NCBI GenBank assembly: GCA_902463835.1
Contig: CABQGZ010000004.1
Span: 1-24,903 of the forward strand
From: an uncultured Lachnospiraceae bacterium
GTDB lineage: Bacteria > Bacillota > Clostridia > Lachnospirales > Lachnospiraceae
Reading direction: 5' to 3'
Length of the DNA: 24,903 nucleotides
Positions within the stretch are counted from its first letter, which is position 1. Each line of letters begins with the position of its first letter. A model generated the notes under the pieces. It did not search any database. It was not told the DNA's origin and saw only the letters and a list, made by a program, of their open reading frames with translations. A program made the position numbers and the translations under genes. Shown piece after piece: positions 14,318-23,227 of the stretch.

Positions 14318-16396
14318 CTACTGCATCATAATTGCTTCCGAAACAATCGCTTTAAAGAAGCTTACCACCTGCTCCAGCAGACCTACAAACAACACTGCCA
14401 AAAATATGATCACCGCGATCCCGATCACCGTCAGAATGATCGAAGCCACCGTTTCCTTAAAGCTGAACTGATGAATCTCCATAAAGCCGGCAAAAATCAG
14501 GCAGGCTGACCAGCCGATCCCAATTATGGTGATTGCCGTAAGAAACGCCTCTTCATCCTGAGTAAAAGCCTGGGACAATATCACATACAGTATCTGTGAA
14601 AAAACGTAAGGCAAAAGGCCATAGGAAAGGGTACAAAAGATATCGATCAGCCGTCCCTTGCCCTGCATAAGGGTGCACACTGCCCAATTGGCAATGGTCG
14701 TAACACTTACGATTAAAAACGCCTGTAAAAATGTAACAAATACATTGTAATCCAAAGCTCGGTTGGTATTGAAGGAAAAGCCCGTCAAAAACCATTTCGC
14801 GGTGAGGGTGAGAAACAGCAGACCAAGAATCCCCAACGCCGCCGGCATAAACCACTTTTTCTCTTTTTTCAGCATTTCGAAGCCGCTGATGGGATGACGC
14901 ATTACAAAAAACGGTGCCGTATATTTCCCTTCCAACGCGGAAACCTCATATTCATTTTTTCGTCCAAACCGCTTTTTCAAAAAATGACATGCCGTCCACA
15001 AAAGTGCAAAAAACAGCACTGCAGCCATCAGCAATACGACAAAGTGTTCCTTTACAAATTCCTTGCGCACCTCTTTAAACGCCTCGGAATACGCCTCATT
15101 TTCATAGGCCAGCTTAAAATATTTCAGAGACTCGGCATATGCTCCCGATTCATCCAGCGCCAGGCCAATGCCATAATAGGCGATGGTGCTGTTGGAATTG
15201 ATGGATAACACCTTTTCCCAGTATTCCCTGGACTCGGAATATTTCCCCTGCTGCAGAAGATTGGTCGCGGCCTTTACCGTATTCAGATAATCGTTTGATC
15301 TATAAACCGTTATGCTGCCTCTTAAATCATCCAGCACGTATACGCAGTCTCCGTTTGTCTCCAGCGCAACCGGCGATTCGTTCAGTCCAAGCTGATCACC
15401 CTTCCCGCCGAAAATGGTGATCAGATATCCATCCTTTGAATAGACAAACACACGTCCTCTTGCGGAATCCAGCAGATAGACATAATTTTCCTGATCCACA
15501 TCCACATCGCAGAAGATGGTAAATACGGGATTTTTAATCTTTCCATCCAGCTCCAGATCTCCGAATGCAGTCTCGGTCTCCAGATTCGTTCCCTTAAAGT
15601 TCAGCAGTCTTACGCTGGTCTCCGCGTCACCGGACTGGGTAACAGTGTAGAGAAATCCCTTATCCGCGATATCAAAGGCGGTGATGGAGGAGGGGGAAGC
15701 TGTGGCGGAATTGCGAATCTGTTCTTCCGTCATAAAGCTGCGCCATATATAGTTCAGAATCACCTCCGCTGTCTGCTCCACCTCATTGGAGGCAAAAAAG
15801 CCTGCGAAGGAGCCGTCTGCCAGATAGGTGACCGCGCCCTCGTTGATTCCGTCCACCACGGCGTAGGTAACGCCGTTATAATCCCGAATGACCTTTTTCA
15901 CGCTGTACGTAATTCCCTGGTCGATCATAGAACTGTCCGGCTTGGTGAAGAATCGGAGGAAGCTGCCATCGTTGGCACATTCTATGATCCTCGCCCCTGC
16001 GGTATCCGCAATCAGAAGATTGCCGTCACTGCAGACATACAAGCCAAGGGCTCCCTTGAAATCAAGGGTTTCACCGTTGGCGGTTATATGATCTATGACC
16101 CGCACCAGCTCCATCTGTGCGTTTACCACCACAATTCTCGAATTTCCAGAGTCTAAAATATACAGCTCATCTTCATAGAAGCACATATCCGTGGGAGCTT
16201 GGAGCGCTCCGCAGCCGATATCGCTTCCCACATACAGTTCTACCGGCTCATAGCCCACAGGCGCAGGCACCGATTCTTCCGATGAATTGTATTCATATCC
16301 CAGATAGGGTGTGGTTGACTCGGCCTGGGCTGTAACCGGGCGGACTGAAAATAACAGCAGCACCGCCAGCCCCAATGAAATCACCCTTCTTCGCAT
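14318..16396 (-). CDS. NHL-propeller / TPR / Yip1-like membrane protein
   Basis: The protein has 692 residues. A signal peptide (~1-25, 'VTAQA|ES') leads to an extracellular beta-propeller (~50-370) of NHL-type blades: 'APTDMCFYEDELYILDSGNSRIVVV', 'NLLIADTAGARIIE', 'YVYLLDSARGRVFVYS' and 'CVYVLDDLRGSITVY'. A TPR-like helical stretch follows (~372-440, 'GKYSESREYWEKVLSIN'), then a membrane helix (~452-473) and a basic loop. The C-terminus (~495-690) resembles a Yip1 domain: 'RHPISGFEMLKKEKKW' and about five membrane helices. Nothing suggests catalysis. It lies between two ABC importers and directly before the DUF5696-type gene. A role in sensing extracellular glycan or organising importer and surface enzymes is my inference. 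Confidence 0.82.
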   Translation of the reverse strand: MRRRVISLGLAVLLLFSVRPVTAQAESTTPYLGYEYNSSEESVPAPVGYEPVELYVGSDIGCGALQAPTDMCFYEDELYILDSGNSRIVVVNAQMELVRVIDHITANGETLDFKGALGLYVCSDGNLLIADTAGARIIECANDGSFLRFFTKPDSSMIDQGITYSVKKVIRDYNGVTYAVVDGINEGAVTYLADGSFAGFFASNEVEQTAEVILNYIWRSFMTEEQIRNSATASPSSITAFDIADKGFLYTVTQSGDAETSVRLLNFKGTNLETETAFGDLELDGKIKNPVFTIFCDVDVDQENYVYLLDSARGRVFVYSKDGYLITIFGGKGDQLGLNESPVALETNGDCVYVLDDLRGSITVYRSNDYLNTVKAATNLLQQGKYSESREYWEKVLSINSNSTIAYYGIGLALDESGAYAESLKYFKLAYENEAYSEAFKEVRKEFVKEHFVVLLMAAVLFFALLWTACHFLKKRFGRKNEYEVSALEGKYTAPFFVMRHPISGFEMLKKEKKWFMPAALGILGLLFLTLTAKWFLTGFSFNTNRALDYNVFVTFLQAFLIVSVTTIANWAVCTLMQGKGRLIDIFCTLSYGLLPYVFSQILYVILSQAFTQDEEAFLTAITIIGIGWSACLIFAGFMEIHQFSFKETVASIILTVIGIAVIIFLAVLFVGLLEQVVSFFKAIVSEAIMMQ

Positions 16397-16421
16397 AACA
16401 CCATTCCTTTCTGCCAGCCGA

Positions 16422-18413
16422 TTACCTTTTGCGTTTCACGATCAGGCATACTGTCGTAGACACAAGGGACAGCAGTATAATTCCTCCAAAGACAATGAGA
16501 AGAATCACCGGCAGCATGGCCTCTTTCGTCTCGCTTCCCACATCGGTTGTGGGATATTCTCCTATACTCACCGACATATGTTCCAGGGAACCGTTATAAG
16601 CCGTTCCGTATGCCATAACCTCCGCAAGATGATAGACGGTATCATCTACCGTACTGCCCTTGGTAAGCGTAATCTTTATGTAAGACGCCAGCACCTGCTC
16701 AAAATTATACTCACAAAGTCCCATGGAATTATTGGTGACATCAATAATCCTGGTAAAGTTCTTCCCGTCCGTGCTGACAGAAACCGTATATTCAGAGGCA
16801 TTGAATATGGACATCATCGATGCCTCCGAGGCATGGGCAATACCAATCCGATTCAGGGCATATACGCCGTCCAAGGACAGGATCACCTCCACAGGTTCTT
16901 CGCTTATGTATTTCCAAAAGGTGCTGTTCTTTCCGTCTATGACATTTTCAATCTCATTGTTTTCCACCGATCCCGGAGCCGTAACCTGGCTATGATCCGT
17001 CAACAGATTCTCCGGCACGCCTCTCTCTATCTTAATGGAGGCAGCTTCAAAGCCGCTGACATCTGTGCCCACATTGGATGCTTTCGGCACAAAGGTATAG
17101 GATTTACCACTAAAATCTTCTTTTTCATATACGGTGACCGTATACTGATAATAATCCTCTTTGCAGGAAACGGAATTCAGCTTTGTGATATCAAAGCCCA
17201 TCTCCTTCAAGCGTTTTCCGGAATAAGTTCCCGCCTCCATCGTTACGCTTTCGCCCTGATAATCGATTTCGGAATAAAGGGTAACTGCCTTTGTCTTGTT
17301 ACTGGTTTCAAAATAATCCTTCATATAAGAGCCGTAAGCGGAAAGCTTATTGGAGGGCTCCTGATTCAGATAAGGCCAGGCTCCCCATGCCCATGGGGTA
17401 ATATTGAGCTCATATTCATCCGTGTAAGCAGTCAGCGTATCCAGGTAAGACTTGTCTCCATCCGTCAGGGTCCGCACAAATCCATTTGCCTTTTCCGTCG
17501 GTCCGCATTCACCCACCAGCACCGGATACTCTAAGATCGTATCCAGCAGGTACTGATCCCAGTCGGCCGGCTTCGTGGGATATGGATGGGTGGAATACAT
17601 GATGCCGTTTCCGTCGGTCTCCGCCATAAAGTATTTTTCCACATACTCCTCAACAAAGCCTTCCACATCACCAGGCCGCTGTTCCTCCGCCACGCTTTTG
17701 GCAAATTCCCGGAAATTCTCCTCGGTACAGTAGCTTAAATCAAAGCTCCAGTTTATGCCGGGAAGTATACAGACATTTTTTGCGCCTGTTCCCCGAACCG
17801 TCTCTAAAAGCTTGGGCATACCGCAGGACTCTACCGTGACGGAAACGTCCTCGCCCCAATCGTTTTTACCAGTGTACGTAAGGGTACCGCCCTCGTAATA
17901 TTGCTGCCAGGTACAGCCGGCAGGCTCATTAAAAAGTTCATATACAACATAGGGGTGGTCCTTATACCTTACGGCGGCATCCGCCCAGAACGCAACATCG
18001 CTCTCGTCAGGCAAATAGAAGGAATGATTGTCAAGGATCACATATTTACCGGCGGCTGAGACCGTCTCGATCACCTTATCCGCCAACGCGCGGTAGCTTG
18101 CGCTGTTGCTGCCAAACCACATCTCGGGGGTTACGGCCAGACGCACCGCATTCCCCTCCCACTCGTCAATACAGATACGCACGCTCTCCATCACCGCTTC
18201 TTCGCAGTTGTCCGACCAGGACATATAAGGTACGTTAAAGCCCATAAGCCTTACCGCCTCTCCACTGCCGTTTACTAGCTGATTGCCCTGTGTGGTAAGT
18301 GTGGCGTCTGCCTTATTTTCCGCCTCCGCCCTCAGGTTCAGGGCACCGCCGGAAGCCGCAATCAGCAAAGTAACTGCTGCCACAATTGAAACTATTCTCT
18401 TCATTCTCCTCAT
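16422..18413 (-). CDS. Membrane-anchored GH5 hydrolase with beta-gamma-crystallin-like and discoidin domains
   Basis: The protein has 663 residues. GGGAGG ~8 nt before the ATG sets the start; a signal peptide spans ~1-29. Residues ~35-370 are a GH5 (clan A) barrel with the expected residues: Arg91, His130, acid/base Glu163 in 'FNEP', His276/Tyr278 in 'THPYP', nucleophile Glu302 in 'LVGECG', and Trp341 or Trp343. Residues ~376-463 resemble a two-motif beta-gamma-crystallin ('VTLYSEIDYQGESV', 'VTVYEKEDFSGKSY'). Residues ~464-603 form an F5/8C discoidin-like carbohydrate-binding domain ('VENNEIENVIDGKNSTFW'). A helix (~633-657) with the tail VKRKR anchors it. It should cleave a beta-glycan backbone, perhaps mannan or glucan, outside the cell. 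The catalytic domain resembles that of the cytoplasmic GH5 at 23228-24313, suggesting an outside/inside pair. Subfamily not determined. Confidence 0.9.
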   Translation of the reverse strand: MRRMKRIVSIVAAVTLLIAASGGALNLRAEAENKADATLTTQGNQLVNGSGEAVRLMGFNVPYMSWSDNCEEAVMESVRICIDEWEGNAVRLAVTPEMWFGSNSASYRALADKVIETVSAAGKYVILDNHSFYLPDESDVAFWADAAVRYKDHPYVVYELFNEPAGCTWQQYYEGGTLTYTGKNDWGEDVSVTVESCGMPKLLETVRGTGAKNVCILPGINWSFDLSYCTEENFREFAKSVAEEQRPGDVEGFVEEYVEKYFMAETDGNGIMYSTHPYPTKPADWDQYLLDTILEYPVLVGECGPTEKANGFVRTLTDGDKSYLDTLTAYTDEYELNITPWAWGAWPYLNQEPSNKLSAYGSYMKDYFETSNKTKAVTLYSEIDYQGESVTMEAGTYSGKRLKEMGFDITKLNSVSCKEDYYQYTVTVYEKEDFSGKSYTFVPKASNVGTDVSGFEAASIKIERGVPENLLTDHSQVTAPGSVENNEIENVIDGKNSTFWKYISEEPVEVILSLDGVYALNRIGIAHASEASMMSIFNASEYTVSVSTDGKNFTRIIDVTNNSMGLCEYNFEQVLASYIKITLTKGSTVDDTVYHLAEVMAYGTAYNGSLEHMSVSIGEYPTTDVGSETKEAMLPVILLIVFGGIILLSLVSTTVCLIVKRKR

Positions 18414-18429
18414 TTGCTTGTCCTCCCTT

Positions 18430-19317
18430 TTACTTCAGACCGGTATGCGCCATCGTCTCCGTCATACTGCTCTGAGAGATAACGAATATGATCACCGGTG
18501 GAATTAATAAGATCACCGCTACCGCCGCGCTTGCGCCCGCCCGCGCAAGTCCTCCGGTAGAAATATTACTTAAAACCGAAGGCAGCGTCTTGAAACTTTC
18601 GTCATAGATATAGGAAACGCCCGTGGCATTCCACAGAGACTGGAATGTAAAAATCACCAGCGTCAGGATTGCAGGCTTCACTGTCGGCATCGCGATACTG
18701 TAAAAGATACGGTATTCGCTGGCCCCGTCAATTCTGGCCGCCTCCATCACCGAATCGGGAATCGCGGATTCCATGAACTGCATCATCAGAAATACGCCGA
18801 AGGTTCCCGCCAGCGGCGGAAGGAGCATGGACCAGTATGTATTGATCATATTCAGCTTCGATATGATAATATACTGTGCCACCCCCGTCACCTCCGGACG
18901 GAAAAGCAGCGCCCAGACGATGACTGCCGCGATAATGGCCTTGCCGGGAAAGGAGTGCTTCGACAGCGCGAAGGCTGCCATGGAAGCAATGACAACGTAC
19001 GCGATGGTGCCAGCAATGGATATCAGCAGACTGTTAAAAATATAGCGCGAAAGGGGTACCCAAAGGTTCTGGCACAGCTGATATACCTGTATGTAATTAT
19101 CAAATGTCGGATCCTTTACAAAAAATTTCGGCGGGTAAGCAAATATCTCCTCCAAAGGCTTCACCGACTGAACCAGCGCATATACGATGGGCAGTGCCAT
19201 AAAAATACCTATGATCAGAAGAAAGATAAAAATGGTAACCGTCCCCGCCGTAGAGCGTGACAGCCGCACCTGCGCATTTTTACGTCTTATTCTTAACTTT
19301 GCCTTCAATATTTTCAC
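18430..19317 (-). CDS. Carbohydrate ABC transporter permease, MalG/AraQ type (importer A)
   Basis: The protein has 295 residues if translation starts at GTG 19317. The nearest ribosome-site-like sequence (AAGGAAGGTGA) overlaps that codon, so a TTG three codons downstream (19308) may be the real start. A very basic N-terminus precedes six membrane segments, the first being 'FIFLLIIGIFMALPIVYALV'. The EAA loop is canonical: 'EAARIDGASEYRIFYSIAMPTVKP'. It pairs with the permease at 19323-20243 (5-nt gap) and is probably served by the CBM-like/binding-protein fusion upstream. The importer ATPase is not in the window. Confidence 0.93.
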   Translation of the reverse strand: MKILKAKLRIRRKNAQVRLSRSTAGTVTIFIFLLIIGIFMALPIVYALVQSVKPLEEIFAYPPKFFVKDPTFDNYIQVYQLCQNLWVPLSRYIFNSLLISIAGTIAYVVIASMAAFALSKHSFPGKAIIAAVIVWALLFRPEVTGVAQYIIISKLNMINTYWSMLLPPLAGTFGVFLMMQFMESAIPDSVMEAARIDGASEYRIFYSIAMPTVKPAILTLVIFTFQSLWNATGVSYIYDESFKTLPSVLSNISTGGLARAGASAAVAVILLIPPVIIFVISQSSMTETMAHTGLK

Positions 19318-19322
19318 CTTCC

Positions 19323-20243
19323 TTACTGATTAAAATGAGAAAGAAGCTTCTTAATAACAATCCAGCTCACAAGCATAATTGTAAACAGCGCTACCGCTAT
19401 GGAGGAGGCATAGCCCATCTCGAAACGTATCGTACCATAGTCAAGCATATGCAGCAGCATGGTGTGGGTGGAATAATTGGAGTTGGGGAAGCCCGTAATC
19501 GCCGCATTTGCGTAACCAACGGCAAAAGCCCCTGAAATAGACATTACCGCGCCGAAAAGCAGCTGCGGACCCATCTGGGGCAGCGTGACATACCACAGTT
19601 CCTGAAACCGGTTCTTCACGCCGTCAATGGCTGCCGCCTCAAAATACGATCTGTCAAGGGCATTAAAGCCGGCCACAAAGGCCAGGAAACCGCTTCCCAG
19701 ACTCATCCAGATATTTACGATCAGAACAACCGCAACACTGAAGGAGGAATTGGTAAGCCATTGGATCGGATCGTTTATCAGTCCCAGCTTCATGAGCATG
19801 CTGTTCACAAGGCCCTTGGAATCTCCATTGAAAATGTAGAGCCAAATGTAAAATATATTTCCCGCCAGGGTGGGAGCATACATGATAAGAACAAGAAACC
19901 ACCGAACCTTCCGGCTCATCTCATTGATAAGCCAGGCCACCACAAAGCTTAAAATATAACCAAGCGGCCCCGTGATCAACGCGAATATGGCGGTGTTTTT
20001 CAGGGCTATGATGAAAACATCATCCTCAAGAAACATCCGTATATAATTATCAAAACCTACGAATTTCGGCTTTTGAAGCATATTAAAGGAAGTAAAGCTT
20101 AAAAATAGCGAAGATATAATGGGTATCACTACAAAAACCGTAAAGAGCAGCAGGAAGGGCAGTAAAAGAACATAGCTTGCTCTCGCCTTGTAGATTCTCT
20201 GCCCCAGGCTGTATTCATTTTTGTGTTTGATTTTCTTTTGCAT
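19323..20243 (-). CDS. Carbohydrate ABC transporter permease, MalF/UgpA type (importer A)
   Basis: The protein has 306 residues, with a purine-rich ribosome site (AGAGAGG) before the ATG. A basic N-terminus precedes the first helix 'YVLLLPFLLLFTVFVVIPIISSLFLSF', and six membrane segments are visible. The EAA loop reads 'EAAAIDGVKNRFQELWYVTLPQMGP', the ATPase contact of CUT1 importers. It starts 4 nt after the binding-protein fusion, so the three genes form one importer cassette. The sequence is clearly distinct from the importer B permease at 11164-12075, so the two importers are not recent duplicates and may take different sugars. Confidence 0.94.
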   Translation of the reverse strand: MQKKIKHKNEYSLGQRIYKARASYVLLLPFLLLFTVFVVIPIISSLFLSFTSFNMLQKPKFVGFDNYIRMFLEDDVFIIALKNTAIFALITGPLGYILSFVVAWLINEMSRKVRWFLVLIMYAPTLAGNIFYIWLYIFNGDSKGLVNSMLMKLGLINDPIQWLTNSSFSVAVVLIVNIWMSLGSGFLAFVAGFNALDRSYFEAAAIDGVKNRFQELWYVTLPQMGPQLLFGAVMSISGAFAVGYANAAITGFPNSNYSTHTMLLHMLDYGTIRFEMGYASSIAVALFTIMLVSWIVIKKLLSHFNQ

Positions 20244-20247
20244 GCTG

Positions 20248-23193
20248 CTACCTCTCTGTGCCTAGCCCGAATTCTTTTCGCTTCCGTGTAATCTCGGCAT
20301 TCATGTCCTTATTGTAAATATTAAGCGCTCTGACCGGGTTCTCCTTATCATCCACCACCGACCGGAAGGCGTTTGTCAGACATCTGGAAATGAAATAGTT
20401 ACCGGGTATCTGTTTCATATCAGTTACTTCACTCCACTGAAGCTTTAAGGCCTCCGCCTCCTGATCCATCCAGCCGATGGACTCAAATGCCGCCCGGTTC
20501 GCCGTATCGTATCTTGCCACAATTCCCAGCGAGGCTTCCAGCTCGCTCCCGTATAATGCCTGGGTCTCATCGGAAACCCACCATTTCAGAAACTCCCAGG
20601 ATTCGTTCACATAATCGCTGTCCGAAAGGATGACGGCTCCCATTCCCCCCGCGGTCTCAGTGCGAAGGATCGATCCATCCGCCTGCCGTGTTCCCGGTAT
20701 ACAGGTCATGGCCCACAATCCCCGAATCTCGGGAGCTGCCGCGCTCAGCTGGTTATACATGGTATAGTTCATGATTCCGATGGGCATCTCACCAGCCCGG
20801 AAACGGTTGTAAAAGTCAAAGGAGCGATCAAGCCCATATTGGGAATAGAGCTCTGTCCACTCAGTAAACGCTTCGTAGGCAGCCTGCGTAGTAAAAGCCG
20901 TCTGTGAAAAAGATTCATTATAATAGGTGCCGCCGTTCTGCAATAACAATTTTTCAAAAAATGATATTCCCGAGGAAACTCCGGCATTAGCTGAATTTGT
21001 TTCAAGCACGCCTACCTCCAGATTATATTTTTGAAGCACCTCGATCAGTGCGTAAAACTCTTCCCATGTCTCCGGTGCGGACAGTCCTAACTCTCCTAAA
21101 ATATCCGTCCGGTAGAACAGCATATCAAAATTCTGTGTCTCGGGAACGGCATAAATTCCGCCTTCGTACTCATACGGAATCCACGCCGACGGATAAAAGT
21201 CTCCATAGACCTCATCAAAGCCCGGGAGCTGGGACAGATCTGCCAGCGCCCCGCGCATGGCCAGATTCACCGGCGTATCCTTGGGGGTAAACAGCGCCAC
21301 ATCCGGCCCCTTTCCCGCCAGAGTAGCCTGTACCAGCGTGGATGAGCTGGTGTTGGCAGCGGTGGAAACAACACTCAGCGATACGGATATTCCAGTCTCC
21401 GGTGTAAAATAATTGTCAATCAGATTCTTCAGCAGCTGCGCCTGATCGCGGCCGCTGGAGATCCAGACAGTTATCTGGGAAGCCGCCTTGGAGTTGTCCT
21501 CCGAGGAGGATACCGAATTATAATCCTCCATAAAGGAGGCGAAAAATCCCTTCACGCGATATATGAGACTCTCGAAAAAGCCAGCCTTTGGGGACGGCAG
21601 CTTCGAATCCGCCGAAACCACAATATAATCAAGCTCCAGAGGCTGCTCACTGAGAGTCAGGATCACCGACCCCATGGATTCTATGGTGTCCTTAAAGGCT
21701 GAGACCCGCTCAGTGATTTTCAGCGGCTTGTCCATAAATTCTCCCAGCATGGTACTCATTTCAAGAATGACCGACGCCTGGGATCCGCCTGTTCCGCTGA
21801 TCTGGGTGATCTCTCCATACAGCTGGTCCAAAAGCTCCTTGACCTCCTGTATCTCCTCCATAAGACCGGGGATATCCTCGTCCAGATAATACGTTCTGTA
21901 TTTATCGGGAGAAGTACCCGTAACCATGATGATACTGCGGTAGATCTCATTCAGTCTCAAAACTCCGTTGGAAACACCCTTTAAGACACTGCCCATGGGA
22001 CCGGCCGCAACCTCAAGAGTTAAAATATGCTTTCCTTCCTCAAGATGGAACAGATAAGGATTCCCGTCGTCATCAGACAGGGTCTTCATATACCAGTTCA
22101 GGGAATAGCCAAATCCGATGTTGTCCGCCTCCTGAAATGGAACCTTCCCATCGATCCGCAGACGGCGGTAAGAATTCACGCCCTGCTGATAGTTCTGTCG
22201 CGCCTTAAAGCTCAGGGAATACCATCCTGTTTCAGCAACGTCAATCTCCCAGCTGATCCACTGCCCCTGCTGAGACCAGTTGGACTGGCCGATGGTGTTA
22301 TAGCGTATTTTCGAATGGTGACTGGGACTTGTGGCTGCGCTGGAACGGTCATAAGTAGGATATAGCATGGAGGAAGATTTCTCACAAGAATCTTCCGCCT
22401 CATAGATCAAAAGTGTTTTTTCCGCCTCCACCGCCTGCCGACTGTATTCCTCATAGGAAACGGGCGTCTCCACCGGGCAAACCGAGATCTCGCTGATGGC
22501 GACGCTCTCCTGCGCATATGCGAAGGTTACGGTGTGGGTGCCGGCAGAGGAAAAATAAAAGGTAAAGGGATCGTTATAATAGCCGTTGCCGTCCGAAAGC
22601 AGAACGGTATTCCAGCGTTTTATCTCCACCTGGGAGGGCCGCAGCTCATTTCCGTTCACATCCTTCTCGACCTCGCCGTCATCCGCCCAGATTCTGCAGA
22701 GGGATATACTTCCAGCCTCCCGGAAAGGGGTCTTGCCGTCTATGGACAACGACATCACGATATCCTTGCCCTTTCCTTCCGCCCCATAGTAGGTGACAGC
22801 GATATGGTAAAGGCCTTCCGCCGGAATCTCCAGGGTATAGGTCAGTTCCTTCTGTGCCGGGGACAGCAGCGCGCCCGTAACCTCCAGATAGCGTTCCAGG
22901 GAAACAGGCTGTGAAACCGCGCTGCTGTCAACCGTCACACGCTCCTTTGGATAAGGCGCAGTGGAATAACACGTCATATATTCATCATAATCCATATTCA
23001 CCGCAGCCTGATCTTTCGCATCCGAAGAAACCGGATCTGCATCGGCCGCCTCCTGGGAAATAACATCGCCAGGAGCGGCGTCTGTCAAAGCCGCGTCCCC
23101 GGAAGCGCTGACAGGCATCGGTATTAAAATCATCTCAAATGTCAGCAATACTGCCCCGCAAAGGGCAAGAGCCTTCTTTATATTGCCTTTCAT
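20248..23193 (-). CDS. Extracellular solute-binding protein fused to two carbohydrate-binding-like modules
   Basis: The protein has 981 residues from ATG 23193-23191, chosen for AGGAGG (23201-23206, 7-nt spacing) and because a signal peptide starts there (~1-30, 'VSA|SGD'). An in-frame extension to 23298 runs into the GH5 gene. Residues ~65-240 and ~262-425 are two beta-sandwich modules reminiscent of CBM6/CBM35-type domains ('YTLEIPAEGLYHIAVTYYG', 'LLIYEAEDSCEKSSS', 'WISWEIDVAETGWYSLSFKA'; 'SIDGKTPF' and 'RIDGKVPF' match each other). A helical linker (~430-560) leads to a family 1 solute-binding protein domain (~570-975: 'ITVWISSGRDQAQLLKNLI', 'GKGPDVALF', 'IYAVPETQNFDMLFYRTDIL'). No lipobox cysteine is present, so its attachment is unclear. 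It should bind polysaccharide and hand oligosaccharides to importer A. Half of the protein is not needed for a normal binding protein. Confidence 0.9.
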   Translation of the reverse strand: MKGNIKKALALCGAVLLTFEMILIPMPVSASGDAALTDAAPGDVISQEAADADPVSSDAKDQAAVNMDYDEYMTCYSTAPYPKERVTVDSSAVSQPVSLERYLEVTGALLSPAQKELTYTLEIPAEGLYHIAVTYYGAEGKGKDIVMSLSIDGKTPFREAGSISLCRIWADDGEVEKDVNGNELRPSQVEIKRWNTVLLSDGNGYYNDPFTFYFSSAGTHTVTFAYAQESVAISEISVCPVETPVSYEEYSRQAVEAEKTLLIYEAEDSCEKSSSMLYPTYDRSSAATSPSHHSKIRYNTIGQSNWSQQGQWISWEIDVAETGWYSLSFKARQNYQQGVNSYRRLRIDGKVPFQEADNIGFGYSLNWYMKTLSDDDGNPYLFHLEEGKHILTLEVAAGPMGSVLKGVSNGVLRLNEIYRSIIMVTGTSPDKYRTYYLDEDIPGLMEEIQEVKELLDQLYGEITQISGTGGSQASVILEMSTMLGEFMDKPLKITERVSAFKDTIESMGSVILTLSEQPLELDYIVVSADSKLPSPKAGFFESLIYRVKGFFASFMEDYNSVSSSEDNSKAASQITVWISSGRDQAQLLKNLIDNYFTPETGISVSLSVVSTAANTSSSTLVQATLAGKGPDVALFTPKDTPVNLAMRGALADLSQLPGFDEVYGDFYPSAWIPYEYEGGIYAVPETQNFDMLFYRTDILGELGLSAPETWEEFYALIEVLQKYNLEVGVLETNSANAGVSSGISFFEKLLLQNGGTYYNESFSQTAFTTQAAYEAFTEWTELYSQYGLDRSFDFYNRFRAGEMPIGIMNYTMYNQLSAAAPEIRGLWAMTCIPGTRQADGSILRTETAGGMGAVILSDSDYVNESWEFLKWWVSDETQALYGSELEASLGIVARYDTANRAAFESIGWMDQEAEALKLQWSEVTDMKQIPGNYFISRCLTNAFRSVVDDKENPVRALNIYNKDMNAEITRKRKEFGLGTER

Positions 23194-23200
23194 TCGTATC

Positions 23201-23206
23201 CCTCCT
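23201..23206 (-). promoter_or_regulatory. Ribosome binding site deciding the start of the binding-protein fusion
   Basis: AGGAGG on the - strand lies 7 nt before ATG 23193, just before the signal peptide, and rejects the in-frame upstream start at 23298. Confidence 0.78.
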
Positions 23207-23227
23207 CTGCTGTATAAACCCCTGTTC

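Noticed and set aside
16311..17534. Long + strand frame (407 codons)
   Set aside because: Lies opposite the GH5 and NHL/Yip1 genes, spans their junction, and shows no family features.
23158..23193. Cys12 of the binding-protein fusion as a lipobox
   Set aside because: The residue before Cys is Leu and the hydrophobic region continues well past it; a normal signal-peptidase I site near residue 30 fits better.
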